Positions 15,949-22,847 of a stretch of DNA of 23,377 nt are shown piece by piece. Position numbers and translations under genes: made by a program. The stretch is from CAYJPK01 sp964372035 (GTDB lineage Bacteria; Desulfobacterota; Desulfovibrionia; Desulfovibrionales; Desulfovibrionaceae), in contig CAYJPK010000029.1 in assembly GCA_964372035.1 (NCBI GenBank), positions 1-23,377 of the forward strand, read 5' to 3'. Each line of letters begins with the position of its first letter. The first letter of the stretch is position 1. Below the pieces are notes generated by a model, which worked only from the letters and a program-made list of their open reading frames with translations, was not told the origin of the DNA and ran no database searches.

Positions 15949-18927
15949 TTACTCTTCTACTAACTCTACCATTTTTTGTTCATGAATATCTGAAGTCTTA
16001 CCAATACAGAATAAAGGATTATTATTCTTATCAAAAATAATTTTATAGTCAATCTTAAAGTAGTGAAAAGAACCATCTGGGAGATTAAATTTTGTTTCTA
16101 TTGGATAATGCCTACCTTCTTCCATAGCTTTTGCAAAAGCCATAAATTCCTTTACAGTATCCTCTGTTGTAATATTTTGTTCAACAATACTTTCAGGAAA
16201 TGGCATTTTATCAGCTTCAAGCCCAAGTATTTCTCTACCCTTACCAAAGAATTGAATCGTAGCTGCCCTATTGTTATATACCCAGAAAAACTCAGCCGCA
16301 ATTTCTGAAATAGTGTTGAATAAAGTTTTATCAGATACTTCATTAAAGAAATATTGATTTGCCCAAGCTGATTCATCAGTTCCAGCAAGCTGAGGACGTA
16401 AATCCCTTAAATAGCCAGCAATATAATGTTCACCATCTTCATTTTTAATATCAAGTCTAACTAGTGTTACTTCTGATGGAATTTCTTCACCAGTTAAATT
16501 GCAATGTATCCAGTTAAAAGTTCTAGTACCAAGCTCTCTTGCTTCGTTAACATAGCTTTGAACACATTCCGCAGAGCTCTTACCATCTGGTTGAAATTCT
16601 GGAGAAAATTGAATAAAATTATCAAATAAAGGCTCTTTACTTTCAAGATCAAAAAGTTGCATTGCATGTTGATTACACATGATAACTTCATTTTTATGAT
16701 TCCATAAAAACATAGATAGCGGCATTGCTTCAACAATTGAATGAAGTTCATCATAATTAACAATAAAGTTTCTTCTTGTGGCTTTACCAATAGCCTTAAA
16801 CTCATTAATTTTTTGAGATTTTTCATTACAACAAAGTTTAAAAAAATCTTCAAATGGCATTGGGCGATAAAAATAATAACCCTGCCCATAAGTACAACCG
16901 AGGTCTTTTAAAAGTGCCACTTGTTCTTCTGTTTCCATGCCCTCAGCAACGCAAAGAGTTTGCCCAAACTCCTTAACAGTTTTAATCACATTTCTAACAA
17001 CTGTTCTATTTTTTGCACTAGTTGTAATATTATCAATAAGCCCTTTGTCAATCTTTACTTCATTAAATTCTTCCATGGTTAGCATCAAAAGATTTGAGTG
17101 TTTAGCACCAAAATCATCAAGCGATACCTCAAAACCAAGATCGTTTAATTGTATGATTTTATTATGGAAAAATTCAAAATCCATTTTATCTATACTTTCA
17201 GTAAGTTCTATCTTTATGTATTTATGTGGTATTTGATACTTAGCACAAATCTTAACAATTTCATTAATAATATCATAAGAAATAAAACTAACACGTGAAA
17301 GGTTAACAGCAATTGGAACTGCTCTATTTTCTATAATCAGTTTTTGCAAAAATTCACAGACTTTTTCTAAGACAAAAAAATCGAGGTATCTTATAGTACC
17401 TTCATTTTCATAGATAGGAATAAATCTATCTGGTGAAATGATTTTACCATTTGCCCCAAATTTTCTCACTAACGCTTCAGCACTTGAAATTTTACCTGTT
17501 AAAAGATTAACTTTCGGCTGCACATATACAGTAAAATAGTTTGAGCGGATTTCGCTAAGTAATATTTCAAGCGGATTTAGGCGTGATTGTACTCTTTCAG
17601 TGACTTGATCTTTATAATAGCTTTGCTTTTCAGAAAGCATTAATTCACTAGCTTGAGTAAGACCTTGGCGTATATCTATATTTTTATCTTGCCAAACACC
17701 ACCAACAGCAAAAGAAAAATCTAGCCCTTCTTGCTCTTCAGTTCTAAGTATATTAATCAGCTTATTAAATTTTTCTTTTTCAATATTAGGGCAAAGGGCG
17801 ATAAACTCATCACCAGCTATGCGAAATAGATCATTTTTTATATATTTTGATAAAATACTAGCTACTTGCTTAATAATCAAATCACCATAAAGTTCGCCAT
17901 AATGTTCATTCAACTTTTTGAGAGCGTTAATATTTAGATGAATATAACCTAAGGAATAAAGCGCTCTAATATTAATGCTTTCTAATCTTTCAAGGTATTT
18001 ATTTCTATTATTAAGCCCTGTCAAAATATCACGATAAGAAAGATGTTCTAACTGTTTGCGAACTTTGCTTTTTTTAATTTCTTCACTAACAAAAAGAATT
18101 ACAGAATGTAGAAGTGTTAAATCTTTAATTCCTCTTTTAGAATTATTAACACCCATAAAATAATTAATTTCATTGTTTGATATAACTGGTACAATATTAA
18201 CAGAGCTTGACTTTGTAGCATCAAGAATTTTGTAAAAAACTGAATCATGCTCAAGCTCACTTTCAACATCTTTAATAGTTAATTCACCATTTCTTTCTAG
18301 CTTGCCTACAATATTAGCAAGGTCTTCATAAGCAAAGCTACGGTTAGCATCTTTAGAGGCAAAAACTGGATTAATACACCATTCATGAGTGTTTTTAACC
18401 GTTTTGTCATTTTGATTTATTTCGTATAAGTAAGCCCTATCTGCATCATAGAACTGACAGACAACAGATAATAAATCATGTATGGCTTTATCAATATCAG
18501 TGTCTTTTGTAATTATTTGAACACATTTGATTAATGTTTCTTCAACAGAGATTTTTTGTGTAAGTGTTTCAATTTCTTCTTTTTGCTTTGAACTATCGTA
18601 CGCAAAAGTCAATTTAAGCTTTTTGCCTTCATATTCAAGAATTGAATCTATATGAGAGTATTTTTTTTGATTTCTTTCATTGGTGATTTCACTATAAAGC
18701 TTTTGTCCCTCTTGCAAAAGATGATTATTGCAAATTTCGCAAATTTCATTTTTTCCATGCAAAAACTCATAACATTTATGACCAGAAACAAAGGATTTAG
18801 AAAAAGGCGCAAAAGTTTTTATTGCGAGTTCATTGGCATAAAGCAATTCAAAGCTGTCCATGTCAACTAGATAGCACATGACATCAAAATTATCTAAAGC
18901 AAGAGAAGCAAATTCTTTAAGTTTCAT
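15949..18927 (-). CDS. c-di-GMP phosphodiesterase, PAS-GAF-GGDEF*-EAL-PAS-PAS
   Basis: A 992-residue cytoplasmic protein. PAS 10-115 (Cys at 52, 63, 66); GAF about 125-285; GGDEF 295-440; EAL 450-700; then two more PAS domains (about 725-845 and 865-985). The GGDEF looks inactive: the metal-binding DxD is replaced by LNINALKKLN (331-340) and the motif reads AGDEF (371-375). The EAL has its catalytic set: E484 in AEALVR, N542 in NLSR, E574 in ELTES, D604-D605 in DDFG, K625 in KIDKG, E662 in AEGMET, Q682 in GQGYYF. It should hydrolyse c-di-GMP to pGpG, with the GGDEF perhaps binding GTP as a regulator. PAS domains after an EAL are uncommon, since EAL usually ends the protein. Start ATG preceded by AGGGG. 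Confidence 0.9.
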   Translation of the reverse strand: MKLKEFASLALDNFDVMCYLVDMDSFELLYANELAIKTFAPFSKSFVSGHKCYEFLHGKNEICEICNNHLLQEGQKLYSEITNERNQKKYSHIDSILEYEGKKLKLTFAYDSSKQKEEIETLTQKISVEETLIKCVQIITKDTDIDKAIHDLLSVVCQFYDADRAYLYEINQNDKTVKNTHEWCINPVFASKDANRSFAYEDLANIVGKLERNGELTIKDVESELEHDSVFYKILDATKSSSVNIVPVISNNEINYFMGVNNSKRGIKDLTLLHSVILFVSEEIKKSKVRKQLEHLSYRDILTGLNNRNKYLERLESINIRALYSLGYIHLNINALKKLNEHYGELYGDLIIKQVASILSKYIKNDLFRIAGDEFIALCPNIEKEKFNKLINILRTEEQEGLDFSFAVGGVWQDKNIDIRQGLTQASELMLSEKQSYYKDQVTERVQSRLNPLEILLSEIRSNYFTVYVQPKVNLLTGKISSAEALVRKFGANGKIISPDRFIPIYENEGTIRYLDFFVLEKVCEFLQKLIIENRAVPIAVNLSRVSFISYDIINEIVKICAKYQIPHKYIKIELTESIDKMDFEFFHNKIIQLNDLGFEVSLDDFGAKHSNLLMLTMEEFNEVKIDKGLIDNITTSAKNRTVVRNVIKTVKEFGQTLCVAEGMETEEQVALLKDLGCTYGQGYYFYRPMPFEDFFKLCCNEKSQKINEFKAIGKATRRNFIVNYDELHSIVEAMPLSMFLWNHKNEVIMCNQHAMQLFDLESKEPLFDNFIQFSPEFQPDGKSSAECVQSYVNEARELGTRTFNWIHCNLTGEEIPSEVTLVRLDIKNEDGEHYIAGYLRDLRPQLAGTDESAWANQYFFNEVSDKTLFNTISEIAAEFFWVYNNRAATIQFFGKGREILGLEADKMPFPESIVEQNITTEDTVKEFMAFAKAMEEGRHYPIETKFNLPDGSFHYFKIDYKIIFDKNNNPLFCIGKTSDIHEQKMVELVEE

Positions 18928-19019
18928 TGGCTACCCCTTTGGAGAAGAACTTATTAAGCATAAACCACAAGAAAAAGAAGAAACACCTTCTGCAAAAAAA
19001 TGGAACAATCCTTAATCTC

Positions 19020-19048
19020 ATTATAAGCTTTTAGCCTTATCATGTCAA
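19020..19048 (-). promoter_or_regulatory. Consensus sigma-70 promoter of the EAL gene
   Basis: On the minus strand, TTGACA (19048-19043), exactly 17 bases, then TATAAT (19025-19020). Both boxes are perfect. The transcript should start near 19012, giving a leader of about 85 bases before the ATG at 18927. No operator dyad is obvious around it. Confidence 0.8.
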
Positions 19049-19193
19049 GAAGCGCTTAAAGCACACAAGTGCGATGTATTATTAAAAATATTTTTTAGCT
19101 ACAAAATACTACTAGCGCTTTGCTTAAACTGTTAAATTGCAACTTATCATATTTTTTTACATAAATATTAAACAATTACGGAAAATTAATTTG

Positions 19194-19559
19194 CTATTGA
19201 TCTTCAAAATTAATTGTTTTTAAGCTTGCTTCGATAATATTTCCTTCGTTATCTACCAAAGCTAATGCTACACTGTTTTGCGAAATGGGCTTTATTTTAA
19301 TTACTTTTCTAAAGTTTTCCATACCCCAAACAACAACTATTTCAGGTAAATCTCCTCGCTTAGGTCCTTGCCCAAATGTAAGTGCTGAAACTGAAATCGG
19401 TAAGCTAGAATATGCAATTTTAGTCTTACCATGTTTTAATACTTTGCCAAATTCAATCCATTGTCCACTAGTTGTGCCATGCGTAAGTATTGGCTTAAAC
19501 TGTTCTTCTTTAAACATTCCTACGCTATAATTAAAGGTTAATTCCTCATTTTTTTGCAT
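19194..19559 (-). CDS. Unrecognised 121-residue protein
   Basis: I do not recognise this family. It has no signal peptide, membrane segment, cysteine or metal motif. The composition is soluble and rich in alternating hydrophobic residues (LPEIVVVWGM at 71-80, KVIKIKPISQNSVALALVD at 85-103), suggesting a mostly beta fold. A Gly/Pro-rich middle (TFGQGPKRGDLPE, 61-73) may be a loop. A PRC-barrel- or SH3-like fold is conceivable but this is a guess. Start: ATG at 19559 with AAGGTGA (19565-19571) in front, rather than the GTG at 19568. Codon use resembles its neighbours. It diverges from the RraA-like gene with 154 bases between, and is not obviously in an operon with the EAL gene downstream, which has its own promoter. 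Confidence 0.65.
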   Translation of the reverse strand: MQKNEELTFNYSVGMFKEEQFKPILTHGTTSGQWIEFGKVLKHGKTKIAYSSLPISVSALTFGQGPKRGDLPEIVVVWGMENFRKVIKIKPISQNSVALALVDNEGNIIEASLKTINFEDQ

Positions 19560-19564
19560 AACTT

Positions 19565-19571
19565 TCACCTT
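19565..19571 (-). promoter_or_regulatory. Shine-Dalgarno deciding the start of the 121-residue gene
   Basis: AAGGTGA on the minus strand, with 5 bases to the ATG at 19559. The GTG at 19568 overlaps it and so is the less likely start. Confidence 0.55.
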
Positions 19572-19648
19572 CTTATTTATCTACTATATTATTTCAAGTG
19601 GATACCCTATTACAATGTTTTTAGCAAGTGCAAGATTGCAGTAATACA

Positions 19649-19679
19649 TTGACAAAATATATCTTTTATAATATGTCAA
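19649..19679. promoter_or_regulatory. Dyad TTGACA...TGTCAA between divergent genes
   Basis: TTGACA at 19649-19654 faces TGTCAA at 19674-19679, with an A/T-only centre containing TATAAT (19667-19672) only 12 bases from the plus-strand TTGACA. Each strand thus shows a perfect -35 box, but without a well-spaced -10. It may be a symmetric operator for the divergent pair, or two overlapping promoters. It lies 35 bases upstream of the RraA-like gene. Confidence 0.35.
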
Positions 19680-19713
19680 AAGAACAAATAAAAAAAGGAA
19701 TTAAGGAGTTAGC

Positions 19714-20364
19714 ATGAACAAAAAAAATATTACTCATAGATTAGAACAATGCTATTCTGGTGTCATTTATGATGCAATGCGTGAACAGGGTTTGCGTAAT
19801 TGTGTATTACCATCAAGCATTAAACCACTACACATAGAGCGTCGTTTGGCTGGTCCAGCTTATACTGTTCTTGGTAAAAGATGCGAAGCGTCTGACCATG
19901 AGACACTACTTGCTTGGACTAAATTGCTTTCAACAGTGCCACAAGACAGCGTACTTGTAATCCAACCAAATGATGATGAACAAGCATATATGGGCGAACT
20001 TTCAGCAGAAACCTTAAATTTTAGAGGTGTGCGTGGAGCTGTTATTGATGGAAATATTCGTGACAGTGAATTTATTAATCGCCTTGGCTTTAGGATTTTT
20101 TCAAAGGGAACAAGCCCAATGGATGTAGTTGGTTCGTGGCTACCTACTGAACTTGGCAAAAGCGTTACTATAGGCAAAGTTACGGTAAATACTGACGATT
20201 TCATCGTTGCTGATAGAGATGGTGTCGTTGTTATTCCACAAAATATTGTTGAAAATATTACAGCTAGAGCTGAAAGCTTTTTAAGCACTGAAAGTAATGT
20301 TAGAAATGAAATATTACAAGGAATTTCACCTGAAACTGCATACTTAAACCATAGTAAATTTTAG
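19714..20364 (+). CDS. RraA/HMG-aldolase family protein
   Basis: A 216-residue soluble protein of the RraA / 4-hydroxy-4-methyl-2-oxoglutarate (HMG) aldolase family, slightly longer than RraA proper (about 160) and near the size of HMG aldolases (about 220-235). The family motif is clear: YMGELSAETLNFRGVRGAV (92-110) followed by DGNIRD (112-117), whose R116-D117 pair matches the catalytic Arg-Asp of class II pyruvate aldolases. A second conserved patch is ADRDGVVVIP (166-175). Likely reaction: metal-dependent retro-aldol cleavage or decarboxylation of a 2-oxo acid to pyruvate; the substrate is unknown. RNase E inhibition (true RraA) is less likely given size and context. AAGGAG (19703-19708) precedes the ATG. 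Its stop is 7 bases before the UxaA-like gene, so the two are coupled. Confidence 0.85.
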   Translation: MNKKNITHRLEQCYSGVIYDAMREQGLRNCVLPSSIKPLHIERRLAGPAYTVLGKRCEASDHETLLAWTKLLSTVPQDSVLVIQPNDDEQAYMGELSAETLNFRGVRGAVIDGNIRDSEFINRLGFRIFSKGTSPMDVVGSWLPTELGKSVTIGKVTVNTDDFIVADRDGVVVIPQNIVENITARAESFLSTESNVRNEILQGISPETAYLNHSKF

Positions 20365-20371
20365 GATTTTT

Positions 20372-21535
20372 ATGCAACAAATTACTGATAAAGCATATTT
20401 ACGTTCAGACGGCAAAAAAGGCATTAGAAATCTAATAACTGTAGTTTATCTTGTTGAGTGTGCAAAGCATGTTGCAGAAAAAATAAGCCAAAGCTTTGAT
20501 GATGACGTGCAAGTAATTGGCTTTAGAGGTTGTTACCCAAATACTCATGCGAGCAATGTTTTAACTCAAATCTGCACTCACCCAAATGTTGGTGCTACCT
20601 TACTTGTATCTTTAGGTTGTGAGTCATTTCCTAGAGATATTTTATTTGATGCTGTAAAAAGTAGTAATAGACCTGTTGAGTTAATTGTAATTCAAGAAAA
20701 TGGTGGAACTCAAAAAAGTATTGCAAAGGGTTGTGAGTATATAAATGCAATGCGAGAAAACTTAAAAAACTCACCAACTTGCACCATGAATATTGATGAG
20801 CTTGTTGTTGGCACAGTTTGCGGTGGCTCTGATGCAACTAGTGGCTTAACTGCAAATCCTGCAGTTGGACAATTTTTTGATAATTTTATTGCATTAGGCG
20901 GAACTGGAATTTTTGAGGAAACCGGTGAACTCATTGGCTGTGAACACATAATAAAACATCGTGGAATAACAAAAGAAATTGGTGAAGCTGTTGAGCAAAG
21001 TGTCATAAAAGCAAGAAAATTTTATTCAAGTCTTGGGCATGATAGCTTTGCAGTTGGTAATGCAACTGGTGGACTTAGCACTATTGAAGAAAAGTCGCTT
21101 GGTGCATATTGCAAAAGTGGCTCTTGTAAAATCCATGGCATTTTAAAACCAGCTGAACAAGTACCAGATAAGGGGCTATGGCTATTAGATGTTATTCCTG
21201 ATGGAAAGCCGACATATGGATTTCCAAATGTTAGTGATGTATCAGAAATAATTGAAATTGCTTCTTGTGGTGCGCATATGGTGTTATATACTTCTGGTCG
21301 AGGCTCTGTAGCTGGAAGTGCAATAATTCCAACAATTAAAATATGTGGTAACCCTGTAACTTATGAGCTTTTAAAAGACGATATTGATATTAATGCTGGC
21401 ATGGCTTTAAATGGTGAAAAAAGTTTAAATGAAATTGCAGAAGATATTATGCAAGTAGTTCTAAACACTGCAAATGGCATTAAAACAAAACCAGAAAGCT
21501 TAGGTCACCAAGAGTTTGATTTGCTATATAAATAA
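20372..21535 (+). CDS. UxaA-family dehydratase, large domain only
   Basis: 387 residues matching the large C-terminal domain of the altronate/galactarate dehydratase (UxaA/GarD) family and of sulfolactate sulfo-lyase SuyB. Conserved segments in order: SDGKKGIRN (12-20), VSLGCES (79-85), VCGGSDATSGLTANPAVG (149-166), ETGELIGCEH (183-192), GGLSTIEEKSLGAYCKSG (233-250), YTSGRGS (306-312), PTIKICGN (320-327), DINAG (339-343). All are in place, so the enzyme should be active and iron-dependent like its relatives. The small SAF domain that these enzymes normally have, fused or as a separate gene, is missing from this window. The usual Gly-Cys-Gly-rich patch near residue 50-60 reads FRGCYPNTHAS here, unlike UxaA. 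The substrate is probably a hydroxy acid whose 2-oxo product feeds the RraA-like protein. The ribosome site AGGAT overlaps the previous stop codon. Confidence 0.88.
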   Translation: MQQITDKAYLRSDGKKGIRNLITVVYLVECAKHVAEKISQSFDDDVQVIGFRGCYPNTHASNVLTQICTHPNVGATLLVSLGCESFPRDILFDAVKSSNRPVELIVIQENGGTQKSIAKGCEYINAMRENLKNSPTCTMNIDELVVGTVCGGSDATSGLTANPAVGQFFDNFIALGGTGIFEETGELIGCEHIIKHRGITKEIGEAVEQSVIKARKFYSSLGHDSFAVGNATGGLSTIEEKSLGAYCKSGSCKIHGILKPAEQVPDKGLWLLDVIPDGKPTYGFPNVSDVSEIIEIASCGAHMVLYTSGRGSVAGSAIIPTIKICGNPVTYELLKDDIDINAGMALNGEKSLNEIAEDIMQVVLNTANGIKTKPESLGHQEFDLLYK

Positions 21536-21540
21536 CAAGA

Positions 21541-21587
21541 AAAAATGCAAGAAAAGTAAAACATGTTTTATTATTTCTTGCATTTTT
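21541..21587. terminator. Terminator of the RraA-UxaA pair (shared stem, copy B)
   Basis: The 14-base arms 21541-21554 and 21574-21587 are identical to the stem of the terminator at 14160-14208. Here the centre is also self-complementary (TAAAACATGTTTTA palindrome), making a near-continuous 23-bp hairpin. It lies between convergent genes and can act on both strands. Confidence 0.85.
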
Positions 21588-21609
21588 ATTTGTAACTTTA
21601 GCAGTTAAA

Positions 21610-22602
21610 TCATTTAAAATGTATTTCAGTTCTACGGTTTAAGCGTCGACCCTCTTTAGTTTCATTGCTATATTTATTTGACTCACCGCTACCAACTGCT
21701 GTCATCATATTTGCTGGTATTCCTTGAGATTCAAGATATTTTTTAACTGCGTTTGCACGTTTTTCTGATAATCCTTTATTGTAATTTGCATCGCCAGAAG
21801 AATCTGTCCATGCCTCAACAACAACTGGCTTGGCGTAATTTTTAATTGTTTGCGCTACTTGGTTTAATAGCGATTTTGAGTTGTCATCAAGCTTTGAAGA
21901 ATCAAATGCAAAGTTTACATCATGAAGTACAATTGTATCTTCAATATTATAAAATATTTCTTTGACAAACTGCTTTGCAAGCTCATCAGAACTTAAAAGT
22001 TGCAAGCCACTAACAATGCGTGAACATGGCTTTAATCTTGCTATATTGTTTAAAAGTTCTTGGTCTTTTTCTGTTTCTGCAAAAGAAATCACATGTATGC
22101 AAAGTTGCGGATTTCTACCAAGAATTTTACTTGCTTCATATACAGGGTCAATTCCAATATTGTTCCCTCCATCAGATACTATTAAAATTGCTGATGGTGA
22201 AATCATATTTATATATTCGCCAGAAAATTTTAAAAGCCCATCACCAATTCCAGTACGGCGTTCAAAGATTTCTTGAGAAGAATCAAGCGCAAAAATGCTT
22301 ACATTCATTCTATTTTTATCCCAAGAGCTATAAGGAACTATCGTAGATGCAGGTGAAAAACTATGCATTGAGGCAGCATAGCCAAGTTCAGGTATAAGCT
22401 TATTAATTTTGGTCAGCACTGCTTTTGCTGCGTCAATCTTCTTTCCTTTATATATATCAGTTTTACTAAATTTTTGCATCATGGAACCTGAATAGTCCAC
22501 AAAAAAATCAAAACTTTCAACTTTACGTGTCAACTCAAACGCTTGAGCCGATGTTGCCACAAGCATAAAAGCAAAAAGCATTCCCAAACGAATAAATTTC
22601 AT
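21610..22602 (-). CDS. Exported vWA-OmpA domain protein
   Basis: A 330-residue periplasmic or outer-membrane-associated protein. The signal peptide is 1-21 with cleavage after TSAQA (17-21); there is no lipobox Cys. A von Willebrand A domain follows (about 30-215) with a full MIDAS metal site: DYSGS (36-40), T117 in the TGIGDG loop, and D144 in SDGG. The OmpA-like peptidoglycan-binding domain is 225-330, with D267 in EAWTDSSGD, R282 in LSEKRA and the closing GRRLNRRTEI (318-327). C168 and C193 may form a disulfide. It probably holds a Mg2+/Ca2+-dependent partner at the cell wall; the partner is unknown. Start: the ATG at 22602, because GGAGG (22608-22612) lies 5 bases upstream, inside a frame that could be read from 22614. 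Confidence 0.9.
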   Translation of the reverse strand: MKFIRLGMLFAFMLVATSAQAFELTRKVESFDFFVDYSGSMMQKFSKTDIYKGKKIDAAKAVLTKINKLIPELGYAASMHSFSPASTIVPYSSWDKNRMNVSIFALDSSQEIFERRTGIGDGLLKFSGEYINMISPSAILIVSDGGNNIGIDPVYEASKILGRNPQLCIHVISFAETEKDQELLNNIARLKPCSRIVSGLQLLSSDELAKQFVKEIFYNIEDTIVLHDVNFAFDSSKLDDNSKSLLNQVAQTIKNYAKPVVVEAWTDSSGDANYNKGLSEKRANAVKKYLESQGIPANMMTAVGSGESNKYSNETKEGRRLNRRTEIHFK

Positions 22603-22607
22603 AAAAG

Positions 22608-22612
22608 CCTCC
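22608..22612 (-). promoter_or_regulatory. Shine-Dalgarno deciding the vWA-OmpA start
   Basis: GGAGG on the minus strand, 5 bases before the ATG at 22602. The in-frame ATG at 22614 overlaps it, and starting there would add four residues before a normal signal peptide. Confidence 0.75.
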
Positions 22613-22781
22613 ATAAAAAACTGTCTATCATTTCCTATTGTTAACTAACACATAAAATAATAAATGCCAAGTTTTTTATATTTAAACTTCAATTTATTAA
22701 AAAAACAATATAAGTAAAGATAATTACATTAAGTAAATTAGGCTTTAAAATATGAATCTTACACAATGTTAAAAACAATAC

Positions 22782-22810
22782 TTGACACTTTTCCAATCTA
22801 GGTTGATAAT
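22782..22810 (+). promoter_or_regulatory. Strong promoter of the M78-like gene
   Basis: TTGACA (22782-22787), exactly 17 bases, then GATAAT (22805-22810). The start codon is 37 bases further, so the leader is short. There is no clear operator dyad around it. Confidence 0.75.
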
Positions 22811-22847
22811 GAAATTTAAATTATAGTTTAAATAGCATGGAGAAAAT

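Noticed and set aside
16494..16889. Open frame of 131 codons on the minus strand
   Set aside because: It is a shifted frame inside the EAL-PAS gene, which keeps conserved domains throughout; no ribosome site.
20372..21535. Sulfolactate sulfo-lyase SuyB
   Set aside because: Length and motifs would fit, but no SuyA-like small gene is adjacent and the residue 52-62 patch differs, so only the family was named.
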